A stretch of 64,000 nt of DNA, from assembly GCA_030447525.1 (NCBI GenBank), contig JAUJOR010000009.1, positions 62,001-126,000 on the forward strand, read 5' to 3'. Shown one piece after another: positions 1-7,956 of the stretch. Below the pieces are notes generated by a model. The model saw nothing but the letters and a program-made list of their open reading frames with translations, made no database searches and was not told the origin of the DNA. How positions within the stretch are numbered: the first letter of the stretch is position 1; the number at the start of each line of letters is the position of its first letter. Source of the DNA: Chloroflexota bacterium. GTDB lineage: Bacteria; Chloroflexota; UBA11872; UBA12225. The translations under genes were made by a program, and so were the position numbers.

Positions 1-384
1 CGCGCCCCGCAGCGGGAGCAGGGGGATGACGCGCCCCCCGGCGGCCTCCAGCCCTCGAACGAGGATGGCCGCCGCCGTAATCCCGTCGACGTCGAAGTCC
101 CCGTGCACGGCCACGGTCTCCCCCTCCAGCAGGGCCCGGCGGAGGCGCTCGGTGGCCCCCTCCATGCCATACAACCGGCGGGGATCGTAGAGGGCGATGC
201 CGTCTCCGTCGAGGAACGTCCGCGCCGCCGACGCCGATGTCAGCCCGCGGGTATAAAGTACTTGGAGGACAATAGGGTGAAGCTCCGGGAGCGCTGCCCG
301 GAAGGCGGGCGGGGCAGGCGGGGCCACTTTCCAGGGCCCTCCCCCCGCGAGGCGCACCTCGGCGCCGGCGGCCGCGCTCACCAT
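1..384 (-). CDS. recJ: RecJ-type single-strand DNA exonuclease, N-terminal part (runs off left edge)
   Basis: The reading frame is open from the ATG at 384 to the window edge, giving 128 residues. Residues 96-101 are DFDVDG preceded by H94-G95. This is motif I of the DHH phosphoesterases, whose Asp residues bind the catalytic metals. The leader before it (about 32-62, with LHPIVLQVLYTRGLT and FLDGDG) resembles the short helical leader that RecJ carries before motif I. RecJ degrades single-stranded DNA 5' to 3' during recombination and repair. The DHH and DHHA1 motifs lie outside the window, so another DHH protein cannot be fully excluded. The gene is divergent from obg, with 157 bases between the two starts. 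A TATACT hexamer ends 6 bases before the ATG, so the message may have no leader. Confidence 0.8.
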   Translation of the reverse strand, partial: MVSAAAGAEVRLAGGGPWKVAPPAPPAFRAALPELHPIVLQVLYTRGLTSASAARTFLDGDGIALYDPRRLYGMEGATERLRRALLEGETVAVHGDFDVDGITAAAILVRGLEAAGGRVIPLLPLRGA

Positions 385-390
385 GTCGGC

Positions 391-396
391 AGTATA
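391..396 (-). promoter_or_regulatory. Possible -10 element of a leaderless recJ transcript
   Basis: On the minus strand TATACT (5 of 6 to TATAAT) lies 6 bases before the recJ ATG. Transcription would then start at or next to the A of the start codon. I see no good -35 hexamer at 16-18 bases upstream, so this rests on the -10 match and spacing alone. Confidence 0.3.
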
Positions 397-541
397 ACGA
401 ACACCGCTTCCCCTTCTTCTGGCCCTTGCGGGCGTGAGAAAATGCGTCATCGGTCCTGCGGCCCGGGAGGGGAAAGGGAGACAACGCCGGCGGCGGGGAG
501 CACACGGCGCGAGCCTCCCGCCTGAGGCTGGAGACAAGGGC

Positions 542-1936
542 ATGTTCTACGATCACGTCAAGATCCACGTCAAAGCGGGCGACGGAGGCAATGGTGCGAT
601 GCACATGCGTCGCGAGAAATACGTCCCTCGCGGTGGCCCGGATGGGGGTGACGGGGGGCGTGGGGGCAGCGTCTACCTCCAGGGAGACCGCTCGCAGAAC
701 ACCCTGCTCTCCTTCCGCTTCAAGCGCCACTTCACCGCCCGGCCCGGCGGCTCGGGAGGGGGCGCCAAGAAACACGGAGCCGCCGGGGGGGACATGACTA
801 TCACCGTCCCGCCGGGGACGGTGGTGCGCGACGCCGCCACGGGGGAGCAGATCGCCGACGTGGTGGAGCATGGCCAGCGCGTGATGATCGCCCGAGGGGG
901 CAAGGGCGGGCTGGGCAACGTCCACTTCGCCACCTCGACCCAGCGCACCCCGGAGTTCGCCACCCTGGGCGAGCCGGGGGAGGAGCGGGAGCTGGAGCTG
1001 GAGCTACGGGTCATCGCCGACGTCGGCCTGGTAGGCTACCCCAACGCCGGCAAGTCTTCCCTCCTGGCCGGCATCTCCGCTGCCCGCCCTAAGATCGCCG
1101 ACTATCCATTCACTACCCTGGAGCCCAACCTGGGCGTCGTGGGCATCGACGACGACTCCTTCGTCGTCGCGGACATCCCCGGCCTGATCGAAGGGGCCCA
1201 CACCGGTGCCGGGCTGGGTCTACGTTTTCTGCGTCACCTGGAGCGCGCCAGCGTCCTGATTCACGTCCTCGACGTCGCCGGGGTGGACGGTCGTGACCCG
1301 ATGGACGACTTCGAGCGCATCAACGTGGAGCTGCGGGAGTATTCCGCCGAGCTGGCGACGCGCCCCCAGATTGTCGCCGCCAACAAGATGGACCTCCCGG
1401 AGGCCCAGGGGCGATGGCCGGCCCTCCGCGCCGCCCTGGAGCAGCGGGGCGTGCCGGCCTACCCCATCTCCGCCGCCACTCGGGAGGGACTGGAGACGCT
1501 CCTGCGCGCCGTCGCCGCCAAGCTGGCGGAGCTGCGCCGCGAGGCGGCTGAGGCCACCTCCCCACCCCCGGAGCTGAGCTTGCTCTCCGAGACGCCCGAT
1601 CACGAGGAGTACACCCCCGCCGGGACCCAGACGGCCCTGGCCGCCTCCCGGGAGTTCCAGGTGCGCAAGCTCTCGCAAGGGGTCTTCCGCGTCACCGGCA
1701 AAGGGGCCGATCGCGTCATGCTCACCTCAGACGTGCAGACTCAGAGCGGCATGCAGTACCTGATGTCTCGACTGCGCCGCCTGGGCATCGCCGGCGCCCT
1801 GGAAGAGGCCGGCGCTCGGCCAGGAGACCGCGTGCGCTTCGGGGACGTGGAGCTGTTGTGGCGCGTCCCCCTCAAGCCCCCCGTCCAACGACGGACTGCC
1901 AGGGAGCGTAAGCGGGGCGCCGACCGGCCGGGCTGA
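542..1936 (+). CDS. obg: Obg family GTPase
   Basis: This 464-residue protein is a GTPase of 50S ribosome assembly and the stringent/stress response, acting in the cytoplasm. The N-terminal Gly-rich Obg fold covers about 1-158 (starts MFYDHVKIHVKAGDGG). The G domain has GYPNAGKS at 165-172 (P-loop), TT at 191-192 (G2), DIPG at 211-214 (G3), NKMD at 281-284 (G4) and SAAT at 310-313 (G5). A C-terminal OCT domain follows at about 375-460. The frame stays open upstream to 434, but those extra residues are not Obg-like. The ATG at 542 gives the canonical start and has GGAG about 10 bases upstream. It is divergent from recJ and convergent with the sugar transferase at 1996. Confidence 0.97.
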   Translation: MFYDHVKIHVKAGDGGNGAMHMRREKYVPRGGPDGGDGGRGGSVYLQGDRSQNTLLSFRFKRHFTARPGGSGGGAKKHGAAGGDMTITVPPGTVVRDAATGEQIADVVEHGQRVMIARGGKGGLGNVHFATSTQRTPEFATLGEPGEERELELELRVIADVGLVGYPNAGKSSLLAGISAARPKIADYPFTTLEPNLGVVGIDDDSFVVADIPGLIEGAHTGAGLGLRFLRHLERASVLIHVLDVAGVDGRDPMDDFERINVELREYSAELATRPQIVAANKMDLPEAQGRWPALRAALEQRGVPAYPISAATREGLETLLRAVAAKLAELRREAAEATSPPPELSLLSETPDHEEYTPAGTQTALAASREFQVRKLSQGVFRVTGKGADRVMLTSDVQTQSGMQYLMSRLRRLGIAGALEEAGARPGDRVRFGDVELLWRVPLKPPVQRRTARERKRGADRPG

Positions 1937-1967
1937 AGTCTCACGTCCCACGCCTGTTCGGCCAGGC

Positions 1968-1981
1968 CCGGAGCGCTCCGG
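1968..1981. terminator. Palindrome between convergent genes, possible terminator
   Basis: CCGGAGCGCTCCGG is a perfect 14-base palindrome in the 59-base gap between obg and the convergent sugar transferase. It can form only a 5-bp stem around a GCGC loop and has no T-run, so it is a weak terminator candidate. Confidence 0.25.
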
Positions 1982-1995
1982 CGCCGCCCTGACCC

Positions 1996-3384
1996 CTAAT
2001 ATGCCCCGCGCCCCCGCAGGACGGCAGGGATCGTCTTGCACAGGATGATCAGGTCGAGCAGGGGAGAGTAGTTCTGCACGTAGTAGATGTCGTATTCCAC
2101 GTTCTCGTGGAGCGGGAGGTCAGAGCGCCCGTTCACCTGCCACCACCCGGTCATCCCCGGAGGGGCCGCCAGACGCTTGCGCTGCCAGGGCTCGTAGCGC
2201 TCCACGATCCACGGCTGCTCGGGGCGGGGACCGACCAGGCTCATCTCCCCCAGCAAGACGTTCCAGAGGTTGGGGAGCTCGTCCAGGCTCCAACGGCGCA
2301 GCATGCGCCCCAGGCGCGTCGTGCGCGGGTCAACGCGCTCCTTGTGCCGGGGCAGTCGGTCGGCCCCCAGCACCATGGTGCGGAACTTCCACATCCGGAA
2401 CAGGCGCCCATTCTCCCCCACGCGCCAGGGGCCGTAGAACGCCGGCCCGGGTGAGTCCAGCTTCACGGCCAGGGCCAGGGTGGCCATCAAGGGGAGCAGG
2501 AGCAGAAAGGCCGCGCCCCCAATGGCCAGGTCGAAGACCCGCTTGATGGCGCGATCAAAGCCGGTGATCACAGGATCGCGAATGCCAATCAGGGGCACGC
2601 CCCAGAAGTCCTCCACCCGCGCCCGGGCAGAGATCATCTCGAATCGCTCGGGGACGATGCGCACCTGCACCGGCTGGGGCAGCAGGTCGAGCACCAGGCG
2701 CACGATCTTCTCGTGGTCACGGGCAGGGAGGGCGACGATGACGTCGTCGATCTGGTGGGCCTGTACCAGGGGCACCATCTCCCCCGTCGTCCCCAGGATG
2801 GGATACCCGGCGACAGTCTCCCCGCGGCGCGCCGGATCGTCGTCCACGTAGCCGACCAGCGCGAGCCCGCTCCAGGGGTGCGTCCCGATCAGCGCCGCCA
2901 GCTCCCGGCCCATCTTGCCGGCGTCCACGATCAGCAGACGGCGGGCCATGCGCCCCGACGTGACCCAGTTGACCAGCACGCGAGCGATCAGCCGGAAGTT
3001 GAGCAGGAAGAGGAGGTCGAGGACAACGAAGTACCCCAGGAGAATACGGGAGACGAAGCGGAACTCGAAGAGGTAGAAGAAGCCGATCAGGACGAGGGTG
3101 GAGACCGCCACCGCCGGGACGACCGCCCGCAGCTCCTCCAGGAAGGTGCGCGTCCGGCGCGAGTCGTAGGCCCCAAACAGGCGCAGAAAGAACGGCCAGA
3201 TCAGGGCCGCCGCAATCAGGATGGGGGGCTTGATGAAGGGCTCGGGCGTGACCGGATCGCCGATGGGGAGCTGGCGCCGCCCCCATTCCGCCAGCAGGAG
3301 GGCCACACAGGTCAAGGTCGCGTCGGCGATGAAAACTAGCGTCAGCAGACGGTCGGCAAAGCCCTTGAGCATCTTCCCCTGCAT
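1996..3384 (-). CDS. Polyprenyl-phosphate sugar-1-phosphate transferase (initiating enzyme of glycan synthesis)
   Basis: This 462-residue membrane protein has the WbaP/WcaJ/CpsE layout. Four or five N-terminal membrane helices lie at about 11-135. A Rossmann-like CoA-binding domain covers about 148-220 (VDAGKMGREL). The C-terminal bacterial sugar transferase domain starts at about 281 (KRVFDLAIGG), with one re-entrant hydrophobic segment, KFRTM at 333-337, DELPN at 368-372, GPRP at 385-388 and PGMTGWWQVNGR at about 409-420. The family transfers a sugar-1-phosphate from an NDP-sugar to undecaprenyl phosphate, the first step of lipid-linked glycan assembly; the sugar cannot be read from sequence. 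It lies last in a minus-strand run with two GT4 enzymes and two epimerases. A second in-frame ATG at 3372 could also be the start. Confidence 0.93.
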   Translation of the reverse strand: MQGKMLKGFADRLLTLVFIADATLTCVALLLAEWGRRQLPIGDPVTPEPFIKPPILIAAALIWPFFLRLFGAYDSRRTRTFLEELRAVVPAVAVSTLVLIGFFYLFEFRFVSRILLGYFVVLDLLFLLNFRLIARVLVNWVTSGRMARRLLIVDAGKMGRELAALIGTHPWSGLALVGYVDDDPARRGETVAGYPILGTTGEMVPLVQAHQIDDVIVALPARDHEKIVRLVLDLLPQPVQVRIVPERFEMISARARVEDFWGVPLIGIRDPVITGFDRAIKRVFDLAIGGAAFLLLLPLMATLALAVKLDSPGPAFYGPWRVGENGRLFRMWKFRTMVLGADRLPRHKERVDPRTTRLGRMLRRWSLDELPNLWNVLLGEMSLVGPRPEQPWIVERYEPWQRKRLAAPPGMTGWWQVNGRSDLPLHENVEYDIYYVQNYSPLLDLIILCKTIPAVLRGRGAY

Positions 3385-3416
3385 GCTCCAACGGCTCGGT
3401 GCGAAAATATGGCGCG

Positions 3417-4607
3417 TCAGCTCGCCCCGCTTGCCAGGGTGGCGTACAGCGCCGCCGTCCGCGCGACCATCGCCTCCACCGAGAAACGGGCCAGGACATC
3501 CGCCCTGCCGGCCTGCGCCAGGCGCCGGCCGGCGGCAGGGTCTTCGAGCAGCCGGACGACGTGCCCGGCCAGAGCGGCTGCGTCTCCGGCAGGGGCGAGC
3601 AGCCCGGTGACGTCGTGGGTCACGACGTCTCGCGTCCCGACGACATCGGTCGCCACTACCGGCGTCCCGGCCGCCAGGGCCTCGATCACGGTGTAGGGCA
3701 GACCTTCAAAGCGGGAGGTGAGAAGAAAGACGTCAAAGGCCCCGATCAGCTCGCGGGCGTCAGGGCGATACCCGGTGAAGACGAGGCGCTCCGCCAGCCC
3801 GGCATCATGCACCCGGCGCCGGACGTCGTCCTCCAGCTCGCCGCCCCAGATCCACACGAAACGCACCGCCGGCCAGGTTGCGGCCAGGCGCGCCGCTGTT
3901 TCCAGCCAGGTGGTAGGGTCCTTCTGGGGCGACATGCGGGCCACCGTCCCCACTACCGGGCCGTCCCCCCAGCCTTCCCGCCGGCGCACCTCCTCCCGCC
4001 GCGCCCGGGGGGGGGGCACGTCCGCCACGGCCACTCCATTGGGGATCGTCACCACCCGCGCGGCTGGAACCACCCCACTGGACTTGGCCGCCGCCCCCTC
4101 GGTGGGGGAGACGGCGATCAAGCGGTCGGTGATCCGGCCCAGCGCCCGCTCGACGGCCAGATACACCCCCCGGCGCATTCGACCACCGGGCGCCAGGAAC
4201 GCAAAGCCATGCGGGGTGTAGACCACCCCTGGCCGCCGTCCCCCGACGCCGGCCAGGAGCGCCGCCGGCCGGGCGACGGCCCCGGCGATGGAGGAATGGG
4301 CGTGGACGATGCTGTAGCGTCCCCCGCGGAGGAGCCGCGCCAGGGCCAGCGTCGCCCGGGCGTTGGCCGTGGAGAACACCGCCCGCTCCATCCCCACCTC
4401 GTGCGTCGGCACTCCGGCGGCCGCCACGTCGTCCCAGAAGGAAACGTCGCCAAACGTGGCCCCCCGTACACGTGGACAGGCCACCTCCACATCCCACCCC
4501 GCCGCCCGCAGCCCCCCGGCCAGCTCCAGGAGATGCCGCTTCGTCCCTCCAATGGTGGCCTCCATGACGTGCAGGATGCGCCAAGGAGGGAACGTCTCAG
4601 CACTCAA
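3417..4607 (-). CDS. GT4 family glycosyltransferase
   Basis: This 396-residue GT-B fold enzyme begins WRILHVMEATIGGTKRHL, the usual GT4 start with a Gly-rich donor/acceptor loop. The C-terminal half carries GTVARMSPQKDP (about 250), the EGLPYTVIEALAAGTPVVA block with the GT4 EX7E pattern (about 310-328), and a D-rich end. Such enzymes add a sugar from an NDP-sugar to a lipid-linked acceptor on the inner face of the membrane. It lies 21 bases downstream of another GT4 gene and 32 bases upstream of the initiating transferase, so the three are probably co-transcribed. The start codon appears to be TTG at 4607; the next Met (in HVMEAT) would cut into the fold. The sugar specificity is unknown. 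Confidence 0.88.
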   Translation of the reverse strand: MSAETFPPWRILHVMEATIGGTKRHLLELAGGLRAAGWDVEVACPRVRGATFGDVSFWDDVAAAGVPTHEVGMERAVFSTANARATLALARLLRGGRYSIVHAHSSIAGAVARPAALLAGVGGRRPGVVYTPHGFAFLAPGGRMRRGVYLAVERALGRITDRLIAVSPTEGAAAKSSGVVPAARVVTIPNGVAVADVPPPRARREEVRRREGWGDGPVVGTVARMSPQKDPTTWLETAARLAATWPAVRFVWIWGGELEDDVRRRVHDAGLAERLVFTGYRPDARELIGAFDVFLLTSRFEGLPYTVIEALAAGTPVVATDVVGTRDVVTHDVTGLLAPAGDAAALAGHVVRLLEDPAAGRRLAQAGRADVLARFSVEAMVARTAALYATLASGAS

Positions 4608-4628
4608 GTCTCAGGCCTCAGGCGCGGG

Positions 4629-5804
4629 CTATGGCTGGCCCTCGCGGAGGGCTTCTTCGTAGACGGCCAGGGTCTCGTCTACCATCCGTCCGGCCGTGAA
4701 GCGCTCCCGCACACGCTGATAGCCATTGCGGCCCATCCGCCGCCGCTCAGCGGCGTCGCCACACAGGCGGATGATCGCCCCGGCCAGGGCGGGGACGTCT
4801 TCAGGGGGGACGAGCAGCCCGGTCTCCCCATCGGCCACCACCTCCGGCACGGCCGAGACGCGCGTCGCCACCACCGGCCTGGCGGCGGCCATGGCCTCGA
4901 CGAACACCAGGCCGAAGCCCTCCCACAACGAGGCCAGGACGAACACATCGCAGGCCGCCATCAGCCGGGGGACGTCCTTGCGCTCCCCGGCGAACACGAT
5001 CTTCCCCGCTACCTCCGGCTGCCCCGCCTGCCGGCGCAGCTCGGCCACGTAGGCCTCACTCCCCTGCTGCGCCCCGCCGACGACCACCAGCCGTGCATCT
5101 GGAAACTGCCCGCAGACCTCCTGCATGGCGGCAAAGAGGTAGGGATGTCCCTTCTGCGGATCGAGCCGCGCGACACAGAGCAACAGGGGACCCTGGCCGG
5201 GCAGCTCGAACTCCCGGCGGATCTCCCGCACCTGCGATTCGGCGAGCGCCAGGGGCCGGTCGAGGCTGATCCCGTAGTACACTCGGCGCACCCTGTCCGG
5301 CGGTACCCGCCCCGTCTCCACCATATACCGCCCGACGTGATCTGAGCAGACGATAATGCGGTCATCCCAGCGGGAGAGAAGACCGTGCAGGCGGGCGACC
5401 CAGCCTCGCCGCAGCACGGCCTCGTCGTTGTGCTTGGATGCGATGGTGACCCCGGCGTCGCCGAACCGCCCCACCACGGCGCCGTAGGTGTCTGCCTTGA
5501 GCAAGTGCGTGTGTAGCACGTCCGGCTTGACCGAGGAGACCAGCCCCCACAGGCGCCCCAGGAGCGCCGCCGAGGCCAGCTCCTGCATCCCCAGGGCAAA
5601 TGGGTATCCGGCCACGGGCAGGAACTCCTCTACCATCTCCGGGTCCTTGAAGTAAGCCAGCTCCACCGCGTGCCCCCGGCGCTTCTGCCCCTTCATCAGC
5701 TCCAGGAGGTGCGCCTGCGCCCCGCCGCGGGCAAGCGAGGTAATCACGTGCAGAATGCGCAGGGGGCCCTCTTCCCCTCGCCGGCGTCCTAGCACCTGGG
5801 CCAT
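4629..5804 (-). CDS. GT4 family glycosyltransferase
   Basis: This 391-residue GT-B protein has the N-terminal motif LRILHVITSLARGGAQAHL, typical of the GT4 group near EpsF/WcaL. The C-terminal domain has LLLCVARLDPQKGHPYL (about 215) and the LWEGFGLVFVEAMAAARPVVA block with the paired Glu residues of the nucleotide-binding site (about 300-318). It is predicted to be cytoplasmic or membrane-peripheral and to extend a lipid-linked glycan. It belongs to the same minus-strand run as the GT4 at 3417 and the initiating transferase at 1996. It is separated by 92 bases from the epimerase at 5897, so a common transcript is likely but not certain. Confidence 0.9.
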   Translation of the reverse strand: MAQVLGRRRGEEGPLRILHVITSLARGGAQAHLLELMKGQKRRGHAVELAYFKDPEMVEEFLPVAGYPFALGMQELASAALLGRLWGLVSSVKPDVLHTHLLKADTYGAVVGRFGDAGVTIASKHNDEAVLRRGWVARLHGLLSRWDDRIIVCSDHVGRYMVETGRVPPDRVRRVYYGISLDRPLALAESQVREIRREFELPGQGPLLLCVARLDPQKGHPYLFAAMQEVCGQFPDARLVVVGGAQQGSEAYVAELRRQAGQPEVAGKIVFAGERKDVPRLMAACDVFVLASLWEGFGLVFVEAMAAARPVVATRVSAVPEVVADGETGLLVPPEDVPALAGAIIRLCGDAAERRRMGRNGYQRVRERFTAGRMVDETLAVYEEALREGQP

Positions 5805-5896
5805 GACCGCCCGTTTGACTTGCGGGCCGGGGGGCCTCGCCGCACCCCACTACAGCCTGCCCCCTGGCCCCCCGATACGTCGTCGGCGCTCAGCGC

Positions 5897-6814
5897 TCAG
5901 TCCCCCGCTTTCGCGGGCGCCGGCCGGTCTTCCCGGTCGCACACCAGGATGGCTTGCACGCCCTGAGCAAAGGTGGTGAGGCGGTCGGGGAGGCGGAACA
6001 CCTGGCGCAGGCGCGTCGTGTCGGCGACGACATTGCCGCCGCTGCTGCCCGGGACGTCCTCGAAGACTGGCTGCCGCCCTAGCCGCTGACCGATCGTCTC
6101 CGCCATCTGGCGAATGGAGAGCACCTCGTCACCCGCCAGATTCAGCACCTCGTGAGGGACGGCGCCACCGGGGGCGACGCTGAGCGCCTGCGTAAACACG
6201 TCAGCCACGTGGCTGACGAAGATAGGGTTCATCTGCGGGCGCCCGCCCTCTCGAAGGAGTACGGGCAGGCCTTCCCGAACGCGATCGATCAGTCCGGGGA
6301 CGAGGCGGTTGCGCTGGCCGGGGCCATACGGGGTGACCAGGCGCAAGATGACGTAGGGCAGGAGGTCTCCATAGGCCTGCACCAGGCGCTCCGCTCCCTG
6401 GCGTGTGGCGGCGTAGTAGCCCGTGCCCAGGGGGGGGTCGCTCTCCCGCCAGGGGCGGTCACCCCCACCGTACACGGATGCGGTGGAGGCATAGACGAAG
6501 CGCTGCGCCCCCCCCCGGCGGGCATGCTCCAGGAGACGCAGCGTGCTCCCTACATTTACGTCGAACAGGTCGTGCGCCCCTTCCGGGAAGGGGGCATTGG
6601 CCTGGGCCAGATGGATGATGGCGTCCAGCCCCGTCGGCAGGCGCTCGGTCAGGTCCGGCCGGCGCAGGTCGACGACGACTGGCTCGGCGTCGGGAAAGCG
6701 GGCGAGGCGCCCTGGATCGTGGCCCAGGGCCAGCACCCGGTGCCCCTCTCGGATCAAGTGGGGCACCAGCCAGCCGGCGACAAACCCCGTCGCCCCGGTG
6801 ACGAGGACGTTCAT
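5897..6814 (-). CDS. NAD-dependent epimerase/dehydratase (extended SDR)
   Basis: This 305-residue extended short-chain dehydrogenase starts MNVLVTGATGFVAGWL, with the TGxxGxxxG dinucleotide motif at 6-14. It carries an SSS-type active site (VYASTASVYG), then GYYAATRQG where YxxxR replaces the usual YxxxK, and a C-terminal substrate domain. Family members epimerise, dehydrate or reduce NDP-sugars. The usual active-site Lys is therefore not obvious, and an odd or altered chemistry is possible. The frame extends upstream to 7219, but that part is out-of-frame sequence of the next epimerase. The ATG at 6814 is the first that gives an SDR N-terminus, and it follows the stop of the gene at 6825 by 10 bases. 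Confidence 0.85.
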   Translation of the reverse strand: MNVLVTGATGFVAGWLVPHLIREGHRVLALGHDPGRLARFPDAEPVVVDLRRPDLTERLPTGLDAIIHLAQANAPFPEGAHDLFDVNVGSTLRLLEHARRGGAQRFVYASTASVYGGGDRPWRESDPPLGTGYYAATRQGAERLVQAYGDLLPYVILRLVTPYGPGQRNRLVPGLIDRVREGLPVLLREGGRPQMNPIFVSHVADVFTQALSVAPGGAVPHEVLNLAGDEVLSIRQMAETIGQRLGRQPVFEDVPGSSGGNVVADTTRLRQVFRLPDRLTTFAQGVQAILVCDREDRPAPAKAGD

Positions 6815-6824
6815 CAGGCCACGT

Positions 6825-7739
6825 TCATCGTGAGTGGAGCTGTTCGGCGACCACACGTCGCAGGCCCGCGCGCAGGGGCACCTCGGCGCGCCAGCCGAGC
6901 AGGCGAGCCGCTTTCTCACTCGACCCCACGCGGCGCACCATGGGTACCTGGACGTCACCGAACTCTGGCTGCATCGGCGACTCCGCCAGCTCCAGCAGCG
7001 TGAAAACGACGTCCCGCACCGTGCGCTCCTCGCCGCTGCCGACGTTGAACACCTCGTCTGAGACCTCGCTCTCCATCGCCCGCACCGTAGCTGCGGCAAC
7101 GTCGGACACGTATACGAAGTCGAACGATTGCGAGCCGTCCCCGTTGATCGTCGGGGGCTGCCCGGAGGCGATGCGCTGGAGCACGGAGTCCACCAGGCCA
7201 AATCCCATGAAGGGGCCATAGACGTTCATGTAGCGCAGGGTGACGTAGTCCTGTCCCCACGTCCCGTTGAAGGCCCGTAAAAAGGCCTCCCCGGCGATCT
7301 TGGAGGCCCCATAGATGGTGCGCGCCCCCAGCGGGTGCGCCTCGTCCATCACCTCCAGCGTGTCGCCGTATACGGAAGAGGCGCTAGAAAAGACCACCTT
7401 CTGCACCCCTGCCTGCTGCGCCGCCTCGAAGACGTTGAACGAGCCATCGACGTTCACCTCTAGGCACAAGCGGGGGGTCTCGGTGGAGGGGTTGAGGGGC
7501 AGCACGGCCATATGGAAGACCCCGGCAACGCCCCCCACCGCCCGGCGCACCTCCTCGGGGCGGCGTAGATCGCCGGCCATCACCTCCACAGCTGGATGTC
7601 CATGGAACCGCTCCCCTCGCCCGGGGAGATCGAAGATGCGCACCCTGGCCCCCTGCGCCAGGAGCTGCTCCACGACGTAGCGCCCGATGAAGCCGCCACC
7701 ACCGGTGACCAGGAACCGTTGTCCAGATAGCTGTACCAT
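6825..7739 (-). CDS. NAD-dependent NDP-sugar epimerase/dehydratase (extended SDR)
   Basis: This 304-residue extended SDR has TGGGGFIGRYV for NAD(P) binding in the first 20 residues, SSASSVYG as the catalytic Ser region, and TIYGASK with the YxxxK pair (about 148-152). A central YMNVYGPFMGFG block and a GSGEERTVRDV segment are typical of UDP-glucose/GlcNAc 4-epimerase-like proteins. The likely role is interconversion of NDP-hexoses for the local glycosyltransferases. The start at 7739 is preferred over the ATG at 7745 because GGGGA lies 6 bases before 7739 but only 1 base before 7745. The gene heads a minus-strand run and is divergent from asnB, with 217 bases between the starts. Confidence 0.88.
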   Translation of the reverse strand: MVQLSGQRFLVTGGGGFIGRYVVEQLLAQGARVRIFDLPGRGERFHGHPAVEVMAGDLRRPEEVRRAVGGVAGVFHMAVLPLNPSTETPRLCLEVNVDGSFNVFEAAQQAGVQKVVFSSASSVYGDTLEVMDEAHPLGARTIYGASKIAGEAFLRAFNGTWGQDYVTLRYMNVYGPFMGFGLVDSVLQRIASGQPPTINGDGSQSFDFVYVSDVAAATVRAMESEVSDEVFNVGSGEERTVRDVVFTLLELAESPMQPEFGDVQVPMVRRVGSSEKAARLLGWRAEVPLRAGLRRVVAEQLHSR

Positions 7740-7956
7740 GCTCATTCCCCAAACGGGCGAGCACCTTTCTTGCCCGCACCCCGCGCCCCCGCCGCCGGGC
7801 GCGGTGCACGCTCCTGGTGTTGCTCCCTCCGCGCCTGCGCGCGCCGCGCCGGGAGAGGCTGGGCGTCCCGTCGGCCCCAGCGCCGGTCAGCCGGGCCACC
7901 TCAGCCGTTCGGGAGCGGGCCCAGCGCCCTGGGCTGAGCGCCCGGGACTTCTCTAG

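Noticed and set aside
434..541. Obg starting at 434
   Set aside because: The added 36 residues are Arg/Gly-rich and not part of Obg. The ATG at 542 gives the canonical MFYDHVKI start.
3399..5345. Long plus-strand open frame (648 codons) across the two GT4 genes
   Set aside because: It is antisense to two clear GT4 genes, is very rich in Gly, Arg, Pro and His with no domain pattern, and arises from the G+C-rich codon positions of the real genes.
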